Below are positions 1 through 8,283 of a stretch of DNA of 47,077 bases, piece after piece. The stretch is from Oleispira sp963933055. GTDB taxonomy: Bacteria > Pseudomonadota > Gammaproteobacteria > Pseudomonadales > Oceanobacteraceae. Location: the NCBI GenBank assembly GCA_963933055.1, contig CAWVSY010000027.1, positions 1 to 47,077 of the forward strand, written 5' to 3'. A model generated the notes under the pieces. That model did not search any database, was not told the origin of the DNA, and worked only from the letters and a program-made list of their open reading frames with translations. The translations under genes were made by a program, and so were the position numbers. The stretch's first letter is position 1; the number at the start of each line of letters is the position of its first letter.

Positions 1-387
1 TTAGTTTCATTAGCGGCTATTCATAAACCCAACCAATCACTCACCGTCTTGAATGCGCCCGAAGCGTTGATGGTTAAGCTGAATGACTATATGGGCAGTG
101 TCGCCATACATAACGATACTCGCCTTGCAGCCTTTACTAGCCCTAAAGGTGATCTTGTCATGTTTTGGCACTTAGATGACTTAAGCTTACAAGGCTACCA
201 TGTATTTCATGATGTCTGCGGTTTAGCCATCAGCCAAGATAATCAATACTTCATCTTATCAAGTTCCTCAGGTAAAGTTCGCCAAATTAATGCCTACTCA
301 CTCAAAATAGATAAAGAAAGAAGTTTGAATTTCCCCAAAAAAAGCTGGGATAATCATATGATTTCTATTTCATACAAACGCACATAA
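1..387 (+). CDS. DUF1513 domain protein, C-terminal part (5' end outside window)
   Basis: The reading frame is open from base 1, so this is the tail of a longer gene; the TTG at 49 is internal. The visible 128 residues read as beta-propeller-like repeats (SVAIHNDTRLAAFTSPKG, then VCGLAISQDNQYFILSSSSG) and close with WDNHM. That closing motif and the repeat pattern are typical of DUF1513 proteins, which are periplasmic and usually sit beside imelysin genes in iron-related clusters. An imelysin-like gene follows 22 bases downstream in the same direction, which supports the call and suggests one operon. The substrate is unknown. The family assignment is from recognised motifs, not a search. Confidence 0.72.
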   Translation, partial: LVSLAAIHKPNQSLTVLNAPEALMVKLNDYMGSVAIHNDTRLAAFTSPKGDLVMFWHLDDLSLQGYHVFHDVCGLAISQDNQYFILSSSSGKVRQINAYSLKIDKERSLNFPKKSWDNHMISISYKRT

Positions 388-409
388 TCAATTTCATTAG
401 GTTTTATAA

Positions 410-1522
410 ATGACCAATTTTTTAATTTCATCCAAATACTTAATAGCCGCGTTAGCAACAAGCTTATTACTGACCGCCTGCGGAGGTTCGAGCTCATCGC
501 TAAGTTCAAAAGATAGCGAACTCAATATTGCGGCAACAGAAGTGATTGATAATACAATCATTCCCGCCGCTCAACGTTTCAGAGAACAGAGCAAGGCTTT
601 AGTTGATAAGAGCCAACTTTTTTGTGCGGCGAGTAATACTACCGAAGAGAATTTAATGACGCTAAAAACGCAATGGATTACAACCAATCTTGCGTGGTTT
701 GAACTGCTACCTTATCGCTTTGGGCCCATGATCAATAGTGAAATTCTACCTACCTACCTTTTTATTGATTATCATCGCCAGCGCGGAAATAATGCTACCG
801 ATACCGTTCGAAATAATATTGATACGTTAATTGCGAGCAATACTGAAGCGGAATACAACTTAACATTATCGAGAATAGGCGCTAGTGGTGTTGGTTTATT
901 AGCGCTAGAAGTTCTTATATTTGAAGATGCCGAAAATCAATCCTTAGCATCCGCTGATATCATTGCTGAATTCAATAATAATTCACGCAAATGCCAGCTG
1001 CTGCTAGACATTGGTAATAAATTATTGAGTCGCGCAGACGACGTTCATCAAGGATGGACAACTAACTATCGCAATACTGGCAAAAGCTATCGTAACCTTG
1101 TGGTAAATAACCAGCTAGAAGAAATCTTTGATGATGAAGCAGGGGAATCTGCTATCAAGAAAATCATGGTCTCTTTACAGGAGTTTTATGATTATTTAGC
1201 AAAACGAAATATCACCAGTAATGTTGCTCAATTATCATCTTCTACTTGGCTTGCGCTTGAGCATTCACTAAAAACTACCGAAGAATTATTGAACGGTGCT
1301 AAATCAACCAGTATCAGCATCAATGCAATCATGATGAATAACCGCTTTGAGCAAACCGTTGAAAACATCAATACCCATATCGAGACACTGCGTACTGCCA
1401 TTGAAGAACAGAATATAACAGATACGAAAGCCGCTGCCGCGACATTAGATGGTAACTTTAAACGCGATATTCCCGATGCGTTGAATATTAATTTAGGTCT
1501 TAATTTCAGTGACGGAGACTAA
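410..1522 (+). CDS. Imelysin-like lipoprotein
   Basis: A 370-residue exported protein. The N-terminus carries a lipoprotein signal (hydrophobic stretch, then LLTACGGSSSS), so it is probably anchored in a membrane facing the periplasm. The rest is mostly helical, with the imelysin-type segments TTNLAWFELLPYRFGPM and GLLALEVLIFED. Imelysins are periplasmic proteins linked to iron uptake, with a GxHxxE motif. Here the matching position reads G162-L-L-A-L-E167, so the histidine is replaced by leucine, as in the diverged second imelysin of DUF1513 clusters. The DUF1513 gene directly upstream fits. A metal-independent or structural role is inference. Confidence 0.75.
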   Translation: MTNFLISSKYLIAALATSLLLTACGGSSSSLSSKDSELNIAATEVIDNTIIPAAQRFREQSKALVDKSQLFCAASNTTEENLMTLKTQWITTNLAWFELLPYRFGPMINSEILPTYLFIDYHRQRGNNATDTVRNNIDTLIASNTEAEYNLTLSRIGASGVGLLALEVLIFEDAENQSLASADIIAEFNNNSRKCQLLLDIGNKLLSRADDVHQGWTTNYRNTGKSYRNLVVNNQLEEIFDDEAGESAIKKIMVSLQEFYDYLAKRNITSNVAQLSSSTWLALEHSLKTTEELLNGAKSTSISINAIMMNNRFEQTVENINTHIETLRTAIEEQNITDTKAAAATLDGNFKRDIPDALNINLGLNFSDGD

Positions 1523-1551
1523 TGTTTTTTTAATAGCAATTGATTAATAGC

Positions 1552-1581
1552 AACTGGAGCTTAATCATAAAAGCTTCAGTT
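1552..1581. terminator. Hairpin between convergent genes
   Basis: Arms AACTGGAGCTT (1552-1562) and AAGCTTCAGTT (1571-1581) pair over 11 positions with one G-T wobble, around an 8-base loop. It lies between the imelysin gene stop and the polB stop, so it could end transcription from both sides. Neither side has a long T run. Confidence 0.5.
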
Positions 1582-1590
1582 TCTAAAAAA

Positions 1591-4092
1591 TTAAAACAGA
1601 TTCATTTGTTGTCCGCATATTTCAGCAAAGCTCGTATCATACAATGCGAGTAAACCGTCACATACTGGAGCAATCTGTTTTTCGAAATAATGTTGATAAT
1701 CTATTTGCAAACCTCTTTGAGAACCTAACATTAAGCTTTCATAAACTTCTATTGGCTGTGGTCCACTGGTTGTCATCAGATATTGAATCCACCCACCCCT
1801 ATCTTGATACAGCGGCGGCAACCCTTGTTGCTGCCGCCATAACTCTAGTACGCTAGCAGCTTTGGCATGAGGCGGTATGTTTCGTTGATATTCACTCAGT
1901 GGTTGACGCAAGCGCTTTCTGTAAATCAGCTGAGAATCTTTTCTTCCTTGCATCAAATCAACAACTTCATCTTTCATCCATTGTTGAAAAGGTTGCTCTG
2001 AAAAAATACGTTGAAATAACTGTTTCTGAAACTGCCTTGCAAAAGGCGTCCAATCACTGCGTACTGCTTCGAGTCCTTTAAAAACAGTTTCTACTTTTTC
2101 AGCACCTGCCTTTTCCCCCTTAACTGTTTTTGAATGGACGGTCCCAGCATAGCGTTTTTTACTGCCCGTTTCTGCACCACGAATGGATGGCATAAAAAAG
2201 CGCTGATAATGGGTTTCATATTCTATTTCTAATTGACTGTCTAACTGGTGTTCTTGCTGTATTTTCAACTGCCACCAGCAATTTAAGTCATGGCTTAGCT
2301 TTTTCCCTATATCATCAGCTTGCGGCTGGGTTTTCTTTTCTTTTAACCACACAAATACGGAATCTGTATCACCATAAATAACTTCATAGCCTTGACTTTT
2401 AATCCATTGCGCAGAGCGTTGAATGATTTCATGGCTGCGTTGAGTGATAGAACTTGATAGGCGCATATCAAAAAAACGACAGCCATCACTACCAAGAACG
2501 CCATAAAAAGAACTCATGATAATTTTTATAGCTTGAGCTAAATGATGATTTTTATCTTTCTTTGCTTGATCTCGCTGCTCACCGAGCATGGTAATTAAAT
2601 CAGGTAGGCAATGTTTTTCACGATCAAAATAACCGCCATTAAATCCTTTGATAACCGGCAAAGAAGATTCCGAACCTTGTGCTTTTAGGCCTTCAATAAG
2701 TCCCATAGGATCTATCTTAAAAGTACGCATAATTGACGGATAAAGACTTTTAAAATCGAGCACTAAAATACTGTCGTACAACCCAGGGCATGAATCCATA
2801 ACAAATCCGCCTGGGCTTTTTATATCAGAAAATCCTTCTCCATAATTGGGGGCAACATAGCCTGAACGATGCAACAGTGGTAAATATAAATTTTCGAAAC
2901 TGGCAACCGATCCCCCCATACGATCAAGCAACAACCCAGTTAAACTTGAGCGCTGAATTGCAAACTCCATCAACTCCGTTTTATGAAAAATATCCAATAC
3001 TAAGAGACAGTCTTCTAAGTTATACGCAGCCAAGGCGGGTTTATCATGGTCAAATAGATATTCAATTTCATGATTATAATCTTTATGATTAAAAGTCCCT
3101 GATAAAAGTTTTTTACGCCCTAGCAGTTCTTCTGCAACATTATCTAACGCAAAACTTTCAAATTGGTACTGAGCTTGGCGTAACATTTCAATACCATCAA
3201 TAATGCAACGACCGGGGACGTGAACATAACTTCTGGCTGCTCGACTTTGGTCATGACGCCAACTGACTTCTTGCGCATTTCGCCCTAATATAAAAGGCAC
3301 TTTTAATTCATCACACTTGCGCTGAATAAAATCCATATCGAATTGAATAAAATTCCAACCGATAATGACATCGGGGTCGAGTATTTTTATTTCATTAAAA
3401 AAAGCTTCCAGCAGCTGCGACTCGGTTTCAATGTATTGGCAGTGGTCGGCCTTAGGGCTGCAATCATCACCCATCATCCAAATTTTCTTCACTCGCTGCT
3501 TTTGGCGCAATCTGTTTTTATCTTCTACAAATACATCGCCTGCTAACGCAATTGAAAATAATCGATCCGGCTGGCCCCGCTTCGGAAAAGAGGTTTCGAT
3601 ATCCACCGACAAGAGACTCAAATCCGCATATTCAATGGCTAGATTGCTGGGTTTCATACGTCCCTGCTGACAAGATAAAAAATCATTTTCTTGCTGCCAA
3701 GAGCCCAGGATTTCTGCTCCGCCACGGATAAAACGTTCCATCAAGTATCGATCTGTTGGTCTAAGGTCATACTCCCATACCATAATGTCCCAATCGTTTA
3801 ATAAATAATTAAAACGATAAATATCTTGCTGGCGTAGATAACAAGCAACCAGCGGCTTTGAACTAAAAGACCTAAGCTCTACCGTTCGGCACGTAAGCGC
3901 TAAGCCATCGGCATGGGCAAGCCTCATGGCTCTTTCTTGATCCTGCAGAGGAATAAAGCATACGGAAGGCTGTTCTATACAGACACGAAGAGGCCCTGCT
4001 TGACTAGCAAACCAAAACTCTAGCGCTGTCGTCTGTTCGGCTTCATACCAGCGACTGGTTAATAAAAAGCCATGCTGACTTACTGTACTCAT
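1591..4092 (-). CDS. polB: DNA polymerase II (family B)
   Basis: An 833-residue family B DNA polymerase with proofreading domain. Exonuclease motifs run in order: LSVDIETS (Exo I), IIGWNFIQFDMDF (Exo II) and YNLEDC (Exo III). Polymerase motifs follow: DFKSLYPSIM (motif A), KIIMSSFYGVLGS (motif B) and YGDTDSVFV (motif C, catalytic aspartates). This order and the length, slightly longer than the 783 residues of E. coli Pol II, identify polB. It serves lesion bypass and replication restart and is usually SOS-induced; I did not find a clear LexA box. ATG at 4092 is preferred over the in-frame TTG at 4095. It stands alone and is convergent with the imelysin gene. Confidence 0.95.
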   Translation of the reverse strand: MSTVSQHGFLLTSRWYEAEQTTALEFWFASQAGPLRVCIEQPSVCFIPLQDQERAMRLAHADGLALTCRTVELRSFSSKPLVACYLRQQDIYRFNYLLNDWDIMVWEYDLRPTDRYLMERFIRGGAEILGSWQQENDFLSCQQGRMKPSNLAIEYADLSLLSVDIETSFPKRGQPDRLFSIALAGDVFVEDKNRLRQKQRVKKIWMMGDDCSPKADHCQYIETESQLLEAFFNEIKILDPDVIIGWNFIQFDMDFIQRKCDELKVPFILGRNAQEVSWRHDQSRAARSYVHVPGRCIIDGIEMLRQAQYQFESFALDNVAEELLGRKKLLSGTFNHKDYNHEIEYLFDHDKPALAAYNLEDCLLVLDIFHKTELMEFAIQRSSLTGLLLDRMGGSVASFENLYLPLLHRSGYVAPNYGEGFSDIKSPGGFVMDSCPGLYDSILVLDFKSLYPSIMRTFKIDPMGLIEGLKAQGSESSLPVIKGFNGGYFDREKHCLPDLITMLGEQRDQAKKDKNHHLAQAIKIIMSSFYGVLGSDGCRFFDMRLSSSITQRSHEIIQRSAQWIKSQGYEVIYGDTDSVFVWLKEKKTQPQADDIGKKLSHDLNCWWQLKIQQEHQLDSQLEIEYETHYQRFFMPSIRGAETGSKKRYAGTVHSKTVKGEKAGAEKVETVFKGLEAVRSDWTPFARQFQKQLFQRIFSEQPFQQWMKDEVVDLMQGRKDSQLIYRKRLRQPLSEYQRNIPPHAKAASVLELWRQQQGLPPLYQDRGGWIQYLMTTSGPQPIEVYESLMLGSQRGLQIDYQHYFEKQIAPVCDGLLALYDTSFAEICGQQMNLF

Positions 4093-4178
4093 CAAATAAT
4101 TGCTGTTTTAAGGTCTGTTTTAAGGTCTATACTAAATTGATGTACGCTCGCAATGTAACAAGCCTGAAGGATATAGCA

Positions 4179-4529
4179 ATGAATGGCCCTAAAATCAGTG
4201 ACGACCCTCTCTATCAGCTGCTCAGAAATGATGATGTATCAGGTTTCAACGAAGCCAGAGAGGCGGGCCAACACTGCGATTTATCCGGCTGTGACCTTCG
4301 AGGATTAGACCTGCGTAACCTCATTATAAAAGGCATGAATCTAGAAGATACCTATTTTCGCGGAGCCGATTTACGCGGTATCGATTTCAGAGGCTGCAAC
4401 CTCAACGGGGCATCCTTAGCCGATGCAAAAATCAGTGGCTGTTACTTCCCTATTGAGCTTAAGCCTGACGAAATTCATCTATCAGTATCGATGGGAACTC
4501 GCTTACGACATATTTACACTAAATGTTAG
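4179..4529 (+). CDS. Pentapeptide-repeat protein
   Basis: A small 116-residue protein. ATG at 4179 is chosen because GAAGG stands 8 bases before it; ATG at 4140 would add a poorly supported leader. The middle holds about eight pentapeptide repeats of the A(D/N)Lxx type, for example CDLSGCDLRGLDLRN and ADLRGIDFRGCNLNGASL, which fold into a right-handed quadrilateral helix. The C-terminus (FPIELKPDEIHLSVSMGTRLR) lies outside the repeats. No signal peptide or membrane segment. The role is unknown; quinolone-protection proteins have many more repeats, so that function is not inferred. Confidence 0.85.
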   Translation: MNGPKISDDPLYQLLRNDDVSGFNEAREAGQHCDLSGCDLRGLDLRNLIIKGMNLEDTYFRGADLRGIDFRGCNLNGASLADAKISGCYFPIELKPDEIHLSVSMGTRLRHIYTKC

Positions 4530-4602
4530 ATTTGTCTTTAAAGCTTGAGTATTTATCGGTATCTTTCATCTATACCAAATAATGAGATAGTTGGAGTATT
4601 GT

Positions 4603-5388
4603 ATGTACCTATCGGGTAAACCCCATGAGGACATAGAAAAACTAAGTGCACGCATGCAAGAGCTAACAAAAGGCTTGCTAGACGGCTTCCCATTAGATAG
4701 CGAGCCTCTATCTTTAGAGGGAATTGACGATATTTATCAGCATTTTGATAACAACAAAGTTTTCTTAATTACTGACGGTATGCTTCATCTAAGTAGCAAT
4801 GGCCAAGACATGGTTAGCTTTGATGAAGGCGATTTAATCGGTTTTTCTCAGTCCTTTGGCTTGCCTTTTCCTGTATTACGAGCCGATGAGTTTGTGCAAT
4901 TACAACTGATTGATCGAGATGCACTCTTACGCCACATTTATAGCGATAAACGCCGCCAGCATTATTGGAGCCATTATTTGCTATGCCAGAATACTATGTT
5001 GGTGCAACGCCTAACCGAGCTGACAGAAAAGCAGGTACGCCCTACCGCAGGGTTTCAGAATATTCATGCTGGCGATGTCATTATTAAAGAAGGTGATGAA
5101 GCCGAACATGTTTATACCATTATTAGTGGTGAAGCCGATGTGTATTCCAACGGTGTAAAAGTCGGTGATGTGGCTAAAGATGAAGTCTTTGGTGCCATGG
5201 CCGTATTTACAGGTGAAAAGCGTTCGGCAACCGTCCAAGCACGTACCGCGTGTACTATTATGGCCGTGCCACAAGCAGATTTTGTTCATTTGATTGAAGC
5301 TCAGCCCAGAGCGGCTGTTAATCTTATTGAAAACTTAGCTCGTCGTATTGTGACCATGAATGCTCAACTGATTGAACAGCAAAAATAA
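4603..5388 (+). CDS. Cyclic-nucleotide-binding-domain protein, two tandem cNMP-like domains
   Basis: A 261-residue soluble protein. ATG at 4603 is preferred over TTG at 4591 because GGAG lies 6 bases before it. The C-terminal half is a clear cNMP-binding beta-roll (IHAGDVIIKEGDEAEHVYTIISG, then FGAMAVFTGEKRSATVQA). The phosphate-binding cassette keeps its arginine (R207) but has alanine (A198) where the ribose-binding glutamate normally sits. The N-terminal half looks like a degenerate copy of the same fold. There is no DNA-binding helix-turn-helix at the C-terminus, so it is not a Crp-type regulator. It may bind a different ligand or act as a protein-protein module. Confidence 0.8.
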   Translation: MYLSGKPHEDIEKLSARMQELTKGLLDGFPLDSEPLSLEGIDDIYQHFDNNKVFLITDGMLHLSSNGQDMVSFDEGDLIGFSQSFGLPFPVLRADEFVQLQLIDRDALLRHIYSDKRRQHYWSHYLLCQNTMLVQRLTELTEKQVRPTAGFQNIHAGDVIIKEGDEAEHVYTIISGEADVYSNGVKVGDVAKDEVFGAMAVFTGEKRSATVQARTACTIMAVPQADFVHLIEAQPRAAVNLIENLARRIVTMNAQLIEQQK

Positions 5389-5518
5389 AAAGCACGAAAT
5401 ACCGCTGGATAAAAAAGAAACCCTTATTCGATAAGAAAAATAGGTATTTGATAAATAAAGATAAAATATGAACTAAGCTGTAAAGATCAATTACAGTAAC
5501 GGGTCAAGTCGCTTATTT

Positions 5519-6610
5519 ATGCCTATTTTTCATAACGCATCTCAACACTCTCGTCTCTTAAAACAAATCGCCACATTAGAAGCAGAGAAAGCTTCATTAT
5601 TAGAAGACTTAGCGAATAAAGATTCGATTAATTCTAAGCATGACGAAATGCAAGCGCTAGAAAAAGACAAGTCTGATCTTAAGGCTCTGTTGTTTTCTAA
5701 GTACATCCAGTCTCAAGATATTCTGAATGATATCCGCTATTCCATTGCGGAATCAGCCAGTGAGTCAGCCAATGAAAAAGACCGCATCTCTGGCTCAATG
5801 ACCAGCTTTTCAGAAATTCATTCGCTAGCAGAAGATTGCACGACAACGTTGGCTGGTCTAAATCAACAAATGGGGAGCATCGCGAGTACCGTTGAACTTT
5901 TATCAAGTACAACGGTTAAAATCGAAACCTTTGTCTCGCAAATTCAAGACATTGCTGCACAAACTAATTTGCTCGCATTAAATGCGGCTATTGAAGCAGC
6001 GCGAGCTGGAGAGCAAGGCCGTGGTTTTGCGGTAGTTGCTGATGAGGTTCGAGCACTTGCAGCACGTTCTGCCGATGCTTCAGAGCAAATCACTAACTTA
6101 ACCACTACCATCAAAACTCAAACCGAGCTAGCGACCAAAGAAATTTCAAATCAGCAAATTGAAACAGCAAAAGCAACCGAGCTATCCAGTTCAATTAACG
6201 ATGTTGTTATTGTTGTTTCTGATGCAGCGAAAGAAATGTTCAATTCTCTTAAAAAAACCAGCCATGTCTCTTTTTTACAGTCGGTAAAACTGGATCATGT
6301 TTCATGGAAAACCGATGTGTATAAAAACATTATCGAGTTAACGCATAAAGAGAATCATGACTTCACCTCACATACCCAATGCAGACTCGGAACTTGGTAC
6401 TACGAAGGTCAGCATTCTCAAAGCTATACATCATCAAGTGCCTATAATAACTTAGAGGTGCCACACCAGAAGGTGCATGAATCTGGTCATCAAGCGTTAA
6501 ATTATTTTAAAGCGGGGGATATAAAGCAGATGATTAGCGCTTTAGATAATATGGAAGCGGCGAGTATACAAACAACGCACTTGATCACAGATTTAGAACA
6601 TAAGTATTAA
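5519..6610 (+). CDS. Soluble methyl-accepting chemotaxis protein with C-terminal CZB zinc domain
   Basis: A 363-residue chemoreceptor without membrane segments. An N-terminal coiled coil (residues 12-55) leads into the signalling hairpin, recognised by IAAQTNLLALNAAIEAARAGEQGRGFAVVADEVRAL split across its two arms. From about residue 255 comes a CZB domain: LDHVSWK, then CRLGTWYYEG, then PHQKVHESGH, giving the three-histidine, one-cysteine zinc site. Soluble CZB receptors of the TlpD type sense zinc-linked or oxidant signals in the cytoplasm. No clear Shine-Dalgarno precedes the ATG at 5519, and no other methionine fits better. The ligand is inferred from the family only. Confidence 0.9.
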   Translation: MPIFHNASQHSRLLKQIATLEAEKASLLEDLANKDSINSKHDEMQALEKDKSDLKALLFSKYIQSQDILNDIRYSIAESASESANEKDRISGSMTSFSEIHSLAEDCTTTLAGLNQQMGSIASTVELLSSTTVKIETFVSQIQDIAAQTNLLALNAAIEAARAGEQGRGFAVVADEVRALAARSADASEQITNLTTTIKTQTELATKEISNQQIETAKATELSSSINDVVIVVSDAAKEMFNSLKKTSHVSFLQSVKLDHVSWKTDVYKNIIELTHKENHDFTSHTQCRLGTWYYEGQHSQSYTSSSAYNNLEVPHQKVHESGHQALNYFKAGDIKQMISALDNMEAASIQTTHLITDLEHKY

Positions 6611-6648
6611 TCTGCAATCAAGATAATCAGGTCAAATGAACAGGCAAA

Positions 6649-6684
6649 ATAGATGAGTTAAAGATTCCCTCTCAACTCATCTAT
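6649..6684. terminator. Hairpin between convergent genes
   Basis: Perfect 11-base arms ATAGATGAGTT (6649-6659) and AACTCATCTAT (6674-6684) enclose a 14-base loop, between the chemoreceptor stop and the aminotransferase stop. There is no strong T run. The position suggests a two-way terminator. Confidence 0.5.
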
Positions 6685-6728
6685 ACGTCGTACCGGTACC
6701 TTGCAGAATCAGCACCTTAAACAATCGG

Positions 6729-8051
6729 TTATTTTGCGAGGGCTTCCGCCATAGAACGATCTGCAATCTCTTCTAACCAAGCCAAGTCGACATTTTTGTG
6801 TGACTCACAGATGAACCAAGGCTCACGAGAGTCAGGCTCAAGCATAATGCCGTGCTTAATTAAGTTCATCGCAAACTCCGTATACAACTCACTATCGGTT
6901 TGTTTCCAATCACGGTAATTCGTCGGTACCAGGTCACCAAAATGAATGCCAAACATAGAGTCAGGTCCGGCAAAGCGATGTTCAATACCATGCTTAGTAA
7001 ATACACGGCTTAATACCTGCTGAATATCCGCGCCCGCTTTATTAATCGTTTCATAAGCGTTGCTTTCATTCAAAATCGTTAGGGTCGCTTTCGCTGCGCT
7101 TAACGCGATCATGTTTGCGGTATACGTGCCGCCATGAGTCACCCCTTTTTTACTAAAACTAATCACATCCATCACATCGGCACGGCCACCAAACGCGGCC
7201 ACAGGATAACCATTACCCATCGCTTTAGCGTAAGTCGTTAAATCAGCCTTAATGCCATACAGCTCTTGTGCGCCACCTTTAGCAACACGGAAACCCGTCT
7301 TCACTTCATCCATAATCAACAAGGTGCCATTGGCATCACACATGTCACGTAGCTTCTGCATGTATTCTTGGCTAGATGCAATACTGCCGCAGTTGCCTAA
7401 AATCGGCTCAATCACGATGGCGGCAATATCATCACCTACGCGAGCAAATACTTCATCGATGGCTTCAAAGCTGTTTAGCGGTACTGTTTCTAAGTGCTCG
7501 CGACTGGCTTCTGGAATGCCTATGCCAAAAGAGGCAATTTCAGGCGCTTTACCTGATTCTGCATCCCAGTTATCCACATCCGACTTCCACATCATTTCGT
7601 CATACAGACCGTGGAATCCACCTTCGACAACGACGATTTTATTACGCCCAGTAAAGCCCCGTGCGGTACGCACTGCCCCTAATACTGCCTCGGTGCCTGA
7701 ATTAGCGAAGCGCATCTTTTCGATGTTTGGACACATCTGCTTAACCAGCTCAACTACTTCTGAATCTAAATCAGTAGAAAAGCCTGAGATTGTGCCACGT
7801 TCAGTAATCGCCTTAATGACTTCCTGATCAACACGCCCATCTCGGTAACCCAAGATAATTGGGCCATAAGCCAAACGAAAATCAACAAACTGTTGATCGT
7901 CCGCATCCGTGATCGTGCAGCCTTCGCTGCTTTTAACGAATACCGTATTGTCTTCACCCCAATAGCGATAGCTATCGGCAACACCCATAGGCATATTGGT
8001 ATGAGATTGTTGCAATAAGCGGTTAGTATTTGGCTTGGCTGGATTCGTCAT
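6729..8051 (-). CDS. Class III PLP-dependent aminotransferase, glutamate-1-semialdehyde aminomutase-like
   Basis: A 440-residue cytoplasmic PLP enzyme. The fold-type I class III features are RFANSGTEAVLGAVRTARGFTGRNKIVVVEGGFHG, split here as RFANSGTEAV (PLP phosphate side) and GGFHGLYDEM; LLIMDEVKTGFR (PLP-ring aspartate); and YAKAMGNGYPVAAFGG, whose lysine forms the Schiff base. These resemble HemL, but the active-site loop differs from the HemL signature and there is no heme context, so this is probably a paralogue acting on another amino compound. It is single, convergent with the chemoreceptor gene and divergent from the antiporter. The substrate cannot be told from sequence. Confidence 0.85.
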   Translation of the reverse strand: MTNPAKPNTNRLLQQSHTNMPMGVADSYRYWGEDNTVFVKSSEGCTITDADDQQFVDFRLAYGPIILGYRDGRVDQEVIKAITERGTISGFSTDLDSEVVELVKQMCPNIEKMRFANSGTEAVLGAVRTARGFTGRNKIVVVEGGFHGLYDEMMWKSDVDNWDAESGKAPEIASFGIGIPEASREHLETVPLNSFEAIDEVFARVGDDIAAIVIEPILGNCGSIASSQEYMQKLRDMCDANGTLLIMDEVKTGFRVAKGGAQELYGIKADLTTYAKAMGNGYPVAAFGGRADVMDVISFSKKGVTHGGTYTANMIALSAAKATLTILNESNAYETINKAGADIQQVLSRVFTKHGIEHRFAGPDSMFGIHFGDLVPTNYRDWKQTDSELYTEFAMNLIKHGIMLEPDSREPWFICESHKNVDLAWLEEIADRSMAEALAK

Positions 8052-8283
8052 GTTTCAATTCTGTGTTAATGATTGATGGTCATATTTATTTAATGCCGCG
8101 CATAATACAGGGCTATAAACGGCTTTGCATCAGCGTTGTCATATTCGTTAATATAAAGCAGGTTGGTATTACACGAAAGTGACCTGTCTTATGTAGCGAT
8201 AGTTTGCCCCATCACTTTCTAGAACTCTGGTTCAACGTGCTACACTGCTATTTATTATCACTTAATATTTGAGTTTTTTGTTA

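Noticed and set aside
7252..7827. A 191-residue open frame opposite the aminotransferase gene
   Set aside because: It lies wholly antisense to a well-supported gene, has low-complexity content (many Ser and Pro) and no recognisable domain. It is a shadow frame.
6729..8051. hemL (glutamate-1-semialdehyde aminomutase) as the name of the aminotransferase
   Set aside because: The Schiff-base loop (YAKAMGNGYPVAAFGG) differs from the HemL signature and there is no heme context. Kept as HemL-like only.
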